Below are positions 47,101 to 57,713 of a stretch of 60,000 bases of DNA, in pieces (the first letter of the stretch is position 1; the number at the start of each line of letters is the position of its first letter). The stretch comes from Takakia lepidozioides. Taxonomy: Eukaryota > Streptophyta > Takakiopsida > Takakiales > Takakiaceae. The notes beneath the pieces are model-generated. The model saw only the letters and a program-made list of their open reading frames with translations, did no database searches and was not told the DNA's origin. The translations under genes and the position numbers were made by a program. The stretch covers positions 43,232,042-43,292,041 of the forward strand of contig CM060734.1 of the NCBI GenBank assembly GCA_030704615.1, read 5' to 3'.

Positions 47101-50100
47101 CACTTAGGGACAGATTGTCCATCTGACGGCTTGGGGACAATTACCCGGTGTATAGAATTTGTTCGTCTTGTGTAAACCTTGAGGATTGGTAAACCATTCA
47201 GAGTACCAAATCCTTCAGATTCAGGACGTTCAGGTTCCGTACACTTAGGGGCATCTTGTCTTTCTGGCTGTTTGGATTCAACCTCACCCAGAGCATCAAA
47301 CCAATTAGAAACTCTCAAGTTGAAGTTGTTGCCCTTGGTTGTCTTCCTAGAGCCCCCCATTGAATCACCAATGTCTAAGACCGCTCTCCAGCCAGTCAAG
47401 GGATGAACTTCTTTGAGATTGAATTGATGCGGGACTCTATTAGAAGCACTTTTGGTCATTGCAACCTTCAACGTACCCCTGTTATCAAGTCTCGAGATGG
47501 TACCATTAGCCATGAAATCCAAGCCTAAGCTAGAGCATGTAGTTTTAAAGGACACATCGTCCATCCTGGGATTCACCCCAAAAACTACACATGAAGCCCT
47601 AGATTTGGCATAAGTAACCAATTCCCAGGGATCAGCCTGAGGAGTGTTGATGTTGATAGGAGCTAAATTTTTGATTGTTTTCGCAGGCCATAAGTTTAAG
47701 CACAGTAACCAACCCGAGCCCAAGTGCCGAGTATGCTAGACAGAGCATACGACTGTCCAATTTGGGCGGAGGGGCTGCCCCCAAGCAGTAGGAGTCCGCT
47801 TGTTACCATTCAGAGATCACACTCCAGGGAGTTGCAGGGAATGGCCTGTGTAGGCATATTCTAAAGAGGGAAAGGCCCCAAGCTTTCCAACTAAATCCAA
47901 TGCACTACCTTACCTGAAGCAAAGCGCTTCAGGTCGAAACAAACAAGGACACGAGGTCACAAGGCCGGCATTTAGTCGCAGAGACATTAATGTACTCCCG
48001 TTTCAAGTCCACCCAATGTCAATAGGCTTCCTAGAGGACAGGGAGATTCTCATGGCAACAGACATGGCTTTGGACACTACAGCCTCTAAGTCAGATTTAT
48101 CCAGCAGGGTCAAGACTTGCGGATCCAGGTCCAGGTCCGAGAATCTCTTCTACTCTCTTCTGCCAGGACTTAGCCTGTTTGACAGGGCGGTCCTGTTTCC
48201 AAGATATAGAGTCGATTAACTTAGGATATCTGGTGTTGGGCATATGTTGCAGCTGACCCCACCATCTGACCTTGAATTCATCTCGTCGGGAGCTTAAGGA
48301 CGGAATGCCAAACTCACCCCGAACAGCCACATTGGCTGTTTTGGATGACATACACTCCTTAAGCACCCCCACTTGAATGGATTCTAGAGACTTAGCCTGG
48401 TTGGAGTTATCAACCCATATAGCAGATCCGTACTCCAAGGCAGGTCTAATAACGTGACAAAGCATGGTTTTCTTAACCTCAGAGTTGACCCCTCTGCAGG
48501 GGAAAAATTTAGTGAGCCCCAGAGCTTTGCCCTTGCCAGTTTGAACAACTTTCCGGATATGTGCATCCCAATTACAATTGGAGGAAAACTCAACGCCCAG
48601 GTAAGTGTAGGAAGGGAGGACCGGGATCTCTTGGCTATCCCACTGCCACGTACGATCACTTCCTCCCTCTCCTCTGTCGTTGAATGCTACCACTGCACAT
48701 TTGCTGACATTAGCCTCTAGCCCCCAAAGATCAAAGTATCTCTTCGTGCAATCAATCAACTCCTGGAGATTGGTTGGAGTCTCCCCTATGCTTTCGAAGT
48801 CATCCGCAAACATAAGGGCTGGTATGGTGGTATCACCCACCCTTAACCCAAATCCCTCACTTTCCGCATCCTCGAGGAGTTGATTGATGAAAACATTGAA
48901 GAGCAGAGGGGAGAGAGTACATCCTTGAGCTACACCTTGGTCTATGTCAAAGAAGTTGGACTTCTGTCCGTTAACAGTGACACAGCTTTTGGTGTGAGCA
49001 TACAAGTTGTGGACAACTCTCCACATCTTTCCCTTGATCCCACAAGCCCACAGGCGGAACCATAGGCCATCTCTCCACACTGTGTCATAACCCTTTTTGA
49101 CATCCAGGAAAAAAACATAAGTGGGTTTCCCTTCTTTTTTCCTTCCCTGGATAATCTGGCTTAGAGTGAAGATATGATCCACACAGCCCCTGTTTCGCCG
49201 AAAGCCAGCTTGGCCTTCTTGGAAACAACCTCTAGACTCCAGATCAACCTCGAGACGAGTACTTATAACTCTGCAGAATGTCTTGCCAACAGCATTGAGG
49301 AGCGTGATGCCACGGTAGTTCCCCGGTTCTTCTCTGTCACCCTTCTTGTATAGACTGACAATGACCCCCTGTCGCCAGCGAAAGGGGATCATTTCAGTCT
49401 TCCGGATAAGGTTAAAGAGGAGAACTAGGGCCTCTATCATGGGATCGCCACCGTGCTTGATAAGCTCGTTGACAATACCATCAGGTCCACCAGCTTTATA
49501 TCCATTTAAATGATCAATTGCTTCCACAATCTCAGAAGAACTAATGGGAGCATTATAAGCCATTGAAATATACTCCAGTTCATCAGGGCTGTTTTTGAAT
49601 CATAGGAACAGTTTTTCCAACTGTGTCCCTCCATTCAGCAGAAGACCCCTCACTGTTAGACCTAGAAGTTCTGCCAAGGATACTATAGTGAGTTTCAAAG
49701 GTTTTGACAATGTCAACCGATGAAGTCACCACTGCACCTTTAGTAGTCTTCAGCGCTTGTACTTGCTGAACGTTTTTCGGCTTGTACAAACGCTGAAGGG
49801 CCAACCAGAATTTCTTGTCATTACCACCATGGTGGTTTGAGTTTATTTCACTGTATAACTTGTCCCAGTATAATTTCTTCGGAGTCCTAACAAGCTGATT
49901 GATATCTTTACGGAGCTGGTAGTACCTTGCCCACAATTCTCTGTTGGTTTTCAAATTGCAGCACTCTTTATAGAGGGTTCGTCTCTCAGCTATCTTGAGT
50001 TTAATCTTGGTCCACCAATTAACAGCTCTATCGCAGACAATTAGTTTCGTCCCAATGATCTTGTCAGCCACGGAGGAAACGAAACTCTCCCAAGAGTCCA

Positions 50101-53100
50101 CTGCTCTTTCGACTTCATTTCTTGCGTTAACAGAGCGTGACTGAAGTTCTTGGAGCGATTGGACAAAATGAGGGAGAGCCTCTTGCAAGGCCTGGACGTA
50201 CTCAGCCTTGACCTCCTCATTGTGGAATTTTTCTATGCGCCACTTCCGAATCGAACGTTTCACAGATCTCTTGGTGTTGGGAAAACACCTTTTGATCTCA
50301 GTCCAAACCAGGAAGTGGTCAGAGGTACCAATATCAGTTCTGTCGATCAACACATTGGCACACTGGGGAGACAAATTTTTGTCCATTATGATATAGTCCA
50401 CAATGGAACGTTCCCCAGTTTGGGATTTCTCACGAGTCCACTGCACTTGGTCACCTATTGTCCTGTTATTCAAGGTCAAAAGCTGAAGCTCTTCTAGACA
50501 GTTAATTAACCGTCTGCCATTAGAATTCAGCTCGTCCTCACCAAAAGGCCCAATGATATCGTCCTGATGGAGCCCTTTGCCCACCCGGGCATTGAAGTCA
50601 CCCAATAACACCACCTGACCTTTGGCAAGGAACGAAGCACAGTCCTGCTTTACAACTTCGAAGGCTTTGTCTGCGTCAACACTAAGGGTCCCCTCTGTGG
50701 ACATGTATACACAACCCACAAAGAGGTCCTTCGTATTCACGCCCTTCAGATTCAGTTTTAGCCAGATACTATGCTCATACCTCAAACCCTTGTTGATAAT
50801 TTCACAATTATCAAACAAGAAATCGCGGACAAAGAATCCAACCCCTTTTTGGCCGCGTTTGGCAGAGGCTGCCTTGAGAGTACACATCTTACCCGTCCAG
50901 TTATACCCTGACATCTCCAACCAATTTATCCGGAGTTTCCCATGTCTCGTGACCAGCACAAATATGAATGTTATTGGCCTGAAGAACTTGTGCCACTTCG
51001 AGTTGTTTCCTTTGGTTAGTCAGCCCTGAGAAATTGAAAGTACCCAGCCGCAAGCCAGCCCTTTAGGACATCAATGCAGAGCCTAACCATTTCTAATAGC
51101 TGTCCATGGTGTGGTGTTTTTTGAAGTGAAGATCAATGAGTGGCGAGACATAGCACATGAAAGAGTTTTCGCAAAGCTGGCCAGGCCACGGGGACTTGGG
51201 GCGGATCGCCCATACTCAGGTTTCGGTCTCGAGTACGAGATTACCAGCCCCGACGATCCTTTATGGCGTTTGAGGTCTGTGCTGGTTTGTGCCTGATCCG
51301 ACATGAGGGTGGAAGAGGGTCCAATTTACCTAGTATGCTTGTGAACCCATTTCTGTGCTGTCTTGATAGAAACAAGGATACCGTAGGCAGGGGGTGCTGT
51401 GGCCAGCTGCTGTCAGGAAATTTCCTTAACATTTTGGAACTGGCGGCAGTATTTTTTGTGATCTCCCTGAATTTTCTCTATGTAAGCTCAGCAGAAGTTT
51501 GTGCAGATGCTGAGCAATGCAGGCCTACTGATTCTGATTTTCCAACTTTCCTGCAGAGGACAAAATATATTCATATTCTGGCTTTTTTTAGGGATATTTC
51601 TGGCACAACCCCAGCAGAATACTTTTCCACTGAAGTGCCCCTCATGTCTACAATAGTTTTTGAGGTCAAGCCAGTGTGATGGATTTTCCAATTTTAAGCA
51701 TGCTATGTTGAGAGCACCTCAATTGTAGTTAGTTGGTGTAATCTACTCCTAGTCACCACCTCTCAACATGTGGCTTTTGTTTGTCTCTTGCTCGAAGGAT
51801 TGCTTGAAGCTTTTCTTGAATCTGTTAGAATTGTACTGGGACCTGTTGTGAATCAGGTCATTCACAAAGGTTGTGAAAGCCTCAAAGGCTAATGCAGGCT
51901 AGTTGATTCTGCAAGCACTTGATGGGAACTGTCTTGTTGGATTTCAAAAATGAATAACCGAAACCTGATTGCAGTTAATGGCTTCTGCTTTCAGCTGTTC
52001 TAATTGTACCGAGAATGGAATATCAGTGGTGTGATGTTAAGAGGCTCAGGGGTATCTGGAAGATATCATACCAAGAACTTAAGCATATTCTCTGGCAGGG
52101 CAGCAGGGGATGATTTGCAGTCAGAGAATGTGGCTCCCAAGGAAGACAAGGAGATAAAACAAGAGGAGTGGTGTTGGGATGAAGAAGGTCTTTTTAATCT
52201 AGATGAAGTGGGGCGCCATGAGAGACAACAGTGTGCAGTGGCTGTATCGAATGTCTTACGCAATTTCTCCTTCATGCCTGACAATGAGACATGCATGGCG
52301 CAGCACTACCGCTGCCTTCAAACTCTAGTGCAATGCATGGAAGACCATGAAACTGGTATATCCTTCCATGCTTTGGTGAATATGTGCATTCCCCTCCTCT
52401 CCCCTCTCTCTTTCTTTTGCATACATTTGAGAGGTGTTCAGTGATGCTGTATTCTTTGACAACTTCGTCCACAAATGAGGGATATTGTTCACCAACAAAT
52501 GTAGGGTAGGTGCTGATGTGTACGCCAAACCCATTTGGTGGTCTTTATGCCTAAAAATGACAAGCTGTCACAAACTAGGATCAGGTGATGTGTTTGGTTT
52601 GGTTTGGAGGAACAAATGACTACTGTCCCAGCCTGCTTTCTGTGCGTGCAGATATCCTTAGGTATAGTAGGCTAGCGAGGAGGTGCATGTTGGCAGAGGA
52701 AGTCTGCTGACTCTCACTAATGTGCTGCAATGTCAAATGTGGCAAATGGCAGTAGTGAAATTGGGTCTGGTGGTGTCTAAGTACTTATCAAACACCCTTT
52801 TCAAAGTGTGACCTGTCTATTTTTTTGGTAGCATACTTCTCAAAGGGCACTTGGTGTGTGATAATGTCTTGCAGAGGATGAGGAACTCGTGACAAATTCG
52901 ATAGAGACTATGCTGAATTTGGCGCCGTTTCTTTGTCTGAAGATCTTCTCTGATCAGCAGAATGCAGATGGAAAAGCCCGAAGCTCCATCACGTAGGTAA
53001 CTTAGGCTTCCTTTCTTAGATCAAGTAGCTGGACAAGCTCTATCAGTAACAATTTAATCAAAGCTTGCTACAGGACACTGGTGTACTATAACTAAATGGA

Positions 53101-55728
53101 CTTGGAATCAGAGCCAATGAGGCCTCCAGGCACTCCTCAACACCTCGTTGTGAAATGCCGAGAAGATGGCCAGAGAAGATCATGCTGTGTAGCTGTATCT
53201 TTTGAGATGCATTTCATCTTGGGTTTAAAAGCTCTACAGTGACTGCTCTAGAAGGTTTCTTGTCCCAGTCATAGGCACTTCAAAATCCTACCTATCCCTT
53301 TCTGCATGACTTGTTAGTACTCTTGCTTCCAGGCAATCAACGTCATTGTTTATTGTATCTGAGTTTACTTATTACCAGTAATTCATTCATCTTTCAGAAT
53401 CAACATGGGCGCAATTGTTTGGATGTAGTAGATACCCAGCTGTTCTGAACACCGCCTAGGGTTCCTGTTTTCCTGTAATGCCATAGAAAGTGTATTCCTT
53501 TTGATGAATTTGTGGAGGGCGTTGGTCGTGGGGTTCAGAGAGAATAGAGCTGTGGATGCAATAATAGAAATGCTGGAGTCGCCAGTGAGGGTGTGGCACT
53601 GCACTGCAGCGGAGCTGCTGGGGCGCCTTGTTGTCAACCCAGACAATGAGCCAATCCTTCTGCCGTATGTCCCTCAGGTGGGTCATGTGTTTGATTCTCT
53701 CTCTCTCTCTCTCTCTGTGATGACGGATGACCTCAAGGATTTACCCACTCTCGGCACTAGACTGAAATCTAAACTCAGGGCGGGAAGCCTACCTTTGAAC
53801 AGCAAACAGAAGCAGAGAGGAAAGGGGGATTGCAAATGCCCGTTGTGTGGGCAACCTGAAGACAATATTCATTTTCCGATTCATTGTCCTGGGTACTCTC
53901 ACCAGAGAGACGCCCTCTTCAAATCCATCAAGTGATTTGTGCTTGTACCTCTGTTTACCAACTTTAAAAGTCTCAATGCTGAGCCAAAAGCCCAGGCCCT
54001 AGTTATTGGGCAAATCACACAGCAGATCGATGCGTGTGTAAAGGGATTTCTAGAGGATATCTGGAAAACTTGAACTTGTGTGAAGGGCTTTCTAGAGGAA
54101 ATCTAGAAAGCCAGAACCAAATGTTTATATCATGGTAAGTCACTACTGGAGTGAGCCCCTCACAAAGGTAGTTTCTGTTCCCTCTTATTCTGCACAAACT
54201 GGGCACAGGGTCTTTGGTCACAAGGCTATGGCAAATGTCGTCTCGTGAGTATATTCTCTCTCTCTCTTTGGTATGTGTATGTATCGGTGCCTTCAAGATT
54301 TGCAAGCCAGTGGCCTCGGGATTAGGGTAGGTGACACTACAATCCCTGCCCTGATGTTCGCAGATGATTTTGAGGGATAACCCAGAAAGTCTACCAGGTA
54401 TGGTAGACAGCCTCAAGAGATACTTTTGGATAATGATACTTGAAGCCAACATAAGCATGCACAGGATTGTGGTTTCTAACAACAAGTTCTCAGGGAGGAG
54501 TGAGGAAGGGATTCCAGTCCTCGACTTCCGCTTGTTCTGTGTCTCTATCTTCATGGCAGGGCCCATACCGATAGGATGAACGTTATCCTTGCAACTTTTG
54601 TCCTGGCATAGGAATTTCATGGGATATGTGGTTTGGACTTCAGAGTAGGTATAGCAGTTTGCCAAATTTTCCAAAAAGAGTTGTAGACTTCGCACAGAGT
54701 CGTATCTTGTAATGTCTGATATGATCTTTTGGCATTGTAATGGACTGACTTAGATCTCCGGTGATGGATGTTGGGGCCAGGTATACAAGCGGCTGGTGGA
54801 GCTGTTAGTTATGGTAACCCCTGATGCACAGGCTGCAGCTGTTGCAGCGCTGTACAACTTTGCAGAGATCAATTCGGACTGCAGACTGCGCCTAGCTAGT
54901 GAGCGCTGGTATGTAATTCAGTTGGTGGTGTGTGAGGTTCTGACAATTACAAAAAATGTTGTTTTGTGATGATGAGGAAGAATGGACCACATGGATGATT
55001 GGATGACCTTTGGCACATTTACTGGAAAGACCTTACCCACACTTTCAGCCTGGTTAGTGCTAGGCCTCTTTGTCCAATCTACCACCCAAAGGACCAGCAT
55101 TAGGAGCTTCACTAAGGTTTTTCATCAGCCACCAGCATCCAGCACCTATCCCAGCACTTAGGTACTGTGACTACACAGTTTGTTTGAGACTGCTTTCTGG
55201 TCAATCCAGCTTCAGCTGAGGGTGACCTTAAGAATGGGTGCCTTGGGGACTTCTACAAATACGAACAAGTTATCCAGTGGCCACTTGAAGTGCCCACCTC
55301 CCCTGCATGGTCAAAGGCACTATATTCTCCATGTTCTTTTTGTTCTGACATTGGGCTTTTAGCTGGAGTTAAGCCTTTGGATGGCCACTCCCCTCCTCTA
55401 TTTCTCTCCATCCCCACTTGTTAGCAAGCTTGGTTGTAATTTACCCTCTTCGGTATGCTGTTTTTGCAGGGCCATAGGAAGGCTGCTGAGGGTGGTACAA
55501 GCTCCTCATCCAACGCCAGAGGTGTGCCGGAAGGCAGCACTCACGTTGGAAAGTTTGGCTTCAGAACCTCAGAATAGGGGGCTTATGCTATCCTATGAGA
55601 GCAATTTTGCAGAGCTTGCTGTGATGGACCAGCGTACGTCAGATATATTTGCCCGTATTCTGTGGGAGCTTAGTTCAGGGACAAATTCCAAGGTGGGATC
55701 AGTTCGTGGTGTTTGGGGATCTTCATAA
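41170..55728 (+). CDS. LFR: LFR, ARM-repeat subunit of SWI/SNF (BAF) chromatin remodelers
   Basis: Homologue of Arabidopsis LEAF AND FLOWER RELATED, an armadillo-like SWI/SNF subunit related to the C-terminus of BAF250/ARID1. Exons: 41170-41335, 42026-42195, 51132-51274, 52099-52355, 52875-52992, 53539-53677, 54781-54908, 55470-55728; all phases fit, 459 residues, about the family length. Signature parts: KRGRPSNSG near the N-terminus, GPSLQVHSNFA, RRIVLALQSGLKGELAWAIN, KVPGLLDALL, INEWRDIA, DEEGLFNLDE, SNVLRNFSFMPDNE, EDEELVTNSIETMLNLAPF, TAAELLGRLVVNPDNEPILL, YNFAEINSDCRLRLASERWA, PEVCRKAALTLESLASEPQN and a terminal RGVWGSS. The reading frame is intact despite LINE insertions in intron 2 (42196-51131) and intron 6 (53678-54780). 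Exon 3 is recognised only by conservation and has a weak acceptor. Confidence 0.93.
42530..42565 (-). repeat. Old LINE tail relic
   Basis: GGCATATATGCCGTAGCCTT, then GTGGCCATAGACCCCTCG on the + strand: a diverged copy of the LINE 3' end that served as target for the copy at 42580-43107. Confidence 0.6.
42580..43107 (-). mobile_element. 5'-truncated LINE copy C with 14-bp TSD
   Basis: About 528 bp encoding only the C-terminus of the LINE ORF, from VCDVGEDILDDLKGLP through the zinc motif CNCPLCGQSEDSIHFLIHC to the usual end NGHKATANNVL and stop. It is flanked by TGGGCGGGTATAGA at 42566-42579 and 43108-43121, a perfect 14-bp target-site duplication. The frame is intact. It is inserted in LFR intron 2, opposite to the gene. 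Confidence 0.9.
43136..43174 (-). mobile_element. 39-bp LINE 3'-end micro-insertion with 15-bp TSD
   Basis: The last 39 nt of the LINE (minus strand GGCCACAAGGCTACGGCAAA to GAGTACAT) sit between two perfect copies of AATGAGAGGGAGAGA (43121-43135 and 43175-43189). It lies between copy C and element A, all in the same orientation. Confidence 0.85.
46840..47260 (-). repeat. 141-bp tandem repeat, 3 copies, in LINE ORF
   Basis: Three in-frame copies of a 47-residue unit containing FGTLNGLPILKVYTRR, starting matches at about 46903, 47044 and 47185. The middle copy carries the TGA that splits the frame. Confidence 0.8.
47731..47750 (-). other. Perfect hairpin in LINE 5' region
   Basis: GTATGCT AGACAG AGCATAC: a 7-bp stem with a 6-nt loop just upstream of the long ORF of element A. 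Confidence 0.4.
47912..47934 (-). other. Perfect hairpin in LINE 5' region
   Basis: ACCTGAAGC AAAGC GCTTCAGGT: a 9-bp stem with a 5-nt loop in the presumed 5' leader of element A. Confidence 0.4.
48049..51064 (-). mobile_element. LINE element B, truncated at both ends
   Basis: A second copy of the same family, same orientation, about 95% identical to A by eye. It begins at the endonuclease domain (51064) and contains endonuclease and reverse transcriptase, including FLDVKKGYDTVWR and MFADDF. It stops at the codons for AMSVAM, so the zinc motif and 3' end are missing. The frame is broken near 50950, by an extra T at about 49594 and by a 2-bp deletion near 48147. It retains the 13 bp lost in A (48700-48715). 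Confidence 0.85.
53700..54262 (+). mobile_element. LINE 3' fragment D in LFR intron 6
   Basis: 5'-truncated copy in + orientation, from DDLKDLPTLGTRLKSKLRAG through CKCPLCGQPEDNIHFPIHC to a degraded tail (AAGGCTATGGCAAATGTCGT, CTCGTGAGTAT). It contains several stops and an internal ~40-bp duplication (GTGTGAAGGGCTTTCTAGAG resembles GTGTAAAGGGATTTCTAGAG). It is bounded on both sides by (TC)n, probably the duplicated target. It starts only about 25 bp after exon 6. Confidence 0.8.
54295..54530 (+). mobile_element. Old LINE reverse-transcriptase fragment E
   Basis: Encodes RVGDTTIPALMFADDFEG and, after a stop, DNPESLPGMVDSLKRYF, matching the catalytic region of the same LINE family. More diverged than copies A-C. 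Confidence 0.7.
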
Positions 55729-57600
55729 TTCTTCCAGCATGTCTGTGATTATTGGACTTATTAGTGTCAATTTTTGCTACTTTAATCTATTCATTTTCAC
55801 CAGTGAGCTCATTTCTTGTGTGTTTTTTCCCTTTAAGTGGAAGGTCGGTACTGGACTGTGGAGGTAAAGCTTGTTTCTGGATTTAAATAGAAGTGTCCAT
55901 TCTGTCTTCCCCCTGTTTTTAAGGGTAGAGGTTTAACAGAAATGCAGGTTTATGGTCCACTTTAGCAGGCTATTCCACAGGCTTGTAGACATATGGAAAG
56001 ATGTGCTCATAAGTCTTTCCTTGAGCACTTGAATCACAACCTTCCATACAACCGTTAGCTGAATACGATCTATGTATTGGTGCACAAACTGTTCAGAGCT
56101 CGATGAAGCCAGTTACGGTATTCTGGTCCAGCAAGGGTATGAAAACTGACTTGATCTCAGGAGCCTCACATGGGGCCTCACATGGGCCTCACATGCCCAC
56201 TTGGTCATATGCTGACTCTCGAAGTAGTTAGCACAAGGAACATGTTTGATTTACACGGACCTCTTTCACCTTCCCTCCTTAGAAGCGTTACTCTTCGAAT
56301 AGCTCCCTTTCATCTGAAGCAATCTTTGCTCTTTGCCCAGACCATGAACAAGTTATGAGCCATATCATCTTATCCCTAGACCTCCACCACTTTACTGCCT
56401 AAATGTCCATGTGCACTTACCTGATGGGATCACTAAAGCATTGTCTGTATATTCCTGTGCCAGTCTCCTTAAGAGCTTTTTATTCATGCTGAAACCTCCT
56501 GTGTTTCCTGATTCAAATGAACATTATGAAGTTCAGGATTCTCACTATTTCTCCTTTCTTTGGTCTCTTCTCTCCTACAATGAAAAACCGTTACTCGTTG
56601 GGGAAGTGAGGTCAGAAGAGGCAATCCCATGCGACATCGAATCTCTGTTTCTCAATGGTTTGGTCATTGTGATCGTAACCGCGTAGCAATCTTTTAGGAG
56701 GACTATAACTGAACCAATAGCCATATCAACAGCGCAGAAGAAAGTGACATTCCCCTTCGGTTGAACTTCAACAAGGAGTAGTGTCCTCTTTACCATTGCA
56801 AATTACTGGGCCTGGTCAAAACAATGTTCACAATTTTCAATTTCCTATACAAAAGTCACAAACTGCTGCAGCAATAGAAGAACAGTACAATGCTCTACAA
56901 ATGAAGGCTTTTGCAATTTGCATACTGTCCGTTCTCTGGTGTGTTACAATGCCATGCTGTTGTTGTGAACATTCCTGCAAACAGCAAAGCAGTGGCAATT
57001 AATTAGTGCACCGCTTAGTCTAAGCTGCTCATGAAAGACAATTGACACCTGGTAAGATGGATTGTACTCAGCCTGCCATAGACAGTGAAGTGATGGCAAT
57101 CAAGGTGACGGACCTTGTCTTCGGACAAGGCTGGAGATAGCAGATATTTGATCCCATAGCCTCCAGAACCGAACGCACGTGCTCTACCATTTCTACAGCC
57201 CCTGTGCAAACATACAGTTAGAAGAAGGTGATCTGAAGAACAATCCCGTTCCAGAAAAGCTGCTTCCCGACGTTGAAGCTGAAAGACTATCTGGGGAAGC
57301 AAAAAAATGTTTAATGCATCGAGTATCAATTTGATGTTCACCACTTTAAACCAAGTTATAATGTTCATCAAGTTTTGGATCCCTTGCTGCAGGATCCTGA
57401 TAAATTGGGTAGTGTGCCTGTCCAACCAGGTGTGGAATCTGCAAGCAACCTAAGCAGAAACACCCAAGTCAAACGACTTTTCTTAGTAGTTCTTTGCTAC
57501 AGGTATCTCCACTCTGTGAAGGCGGTGCAAAAGGAACAATTATTTTGATACATCTGTGGAGCTGGTTATCTGCAGCGAAACTGAGAGAGGAGATACAGGG
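55729..57600. other. Convergent intergenic region, no feature
   Basis: Between the ends of LFR and the receptor kinase. A short repeated phrase GGGGCCTCACATGGGCCTCAC occurs near 56170-56195. No gene, RNA or element recognised. Confidence 0.5.
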
Positions 57601-57604
57601 TGGG

Positions 57605-57690
57605 GAGAGTACTTGATGCACTACGGTTGTTATAGCCTTGCGGGGTAGACCCTGCGCCCAGTTTGCACGGAGCAGAACCGCAACAAGAGA
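57605..57690 (-). repeat. Diverged LINE tail relic next to kinase stop codon
   Basis: On the minus strand GCAAACTGGGCGCAGGGTCT, then ACCCCGCAAGGCTATAACAA, matches the LINE 3' end with many changes. It lies 24 bp after the stop of the receptor kinase, so it may be part of its 3' UTR. Confidence 0.55.
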
Positions 57691-57713
57691 GAAGGGTGAG
57701 GACAAGAAGATGT

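Larger units (their letters stand above)
43191..48048 (-). mobile_element. LINE element A, near full length, inactivated
   Basis: Non-LTR retrotransposon in LFR intron 2, opposite strand. One continuous frame runs from about 47723 to the stop at 43198, about 7 nt before the 3' end (GTACAAT, no poly(A)). An N-terminal region of unknown function holds three 141-bp repeats. The endonuclease follows (LATFNFSGL, GQETW, LLGDFNARVG, SIVDYIIM, TSDHFLVW), then reverse transcriptase (GVIVNLYKKGD, GQAGFRRNRGC, FLDVKKGYDTVWR, GVAQGCTLSPLLFNVFIN, catalytic MFADDF) and a CCHC-like zinc motif (CNCPLCG, then HFLIHC). The frame is broken by a TGA at 47022, a 13-bp deletion near 44425 (compare 48700-48715) and a TGA near 44011. 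Both TGAs replace CGA. 47724-48048 is probably the 5' leader; the exact 5' end is not defined. Confidence 0.88.

Noticed and set aside
42580-51064. Idea that copy C is the missing 3' part of element B, split by insertion of A
   Set aside because: Copy C is flanked by its own perfect 14-bp TSD (42566-42579, 43108-43121), so it is an independent insertion.
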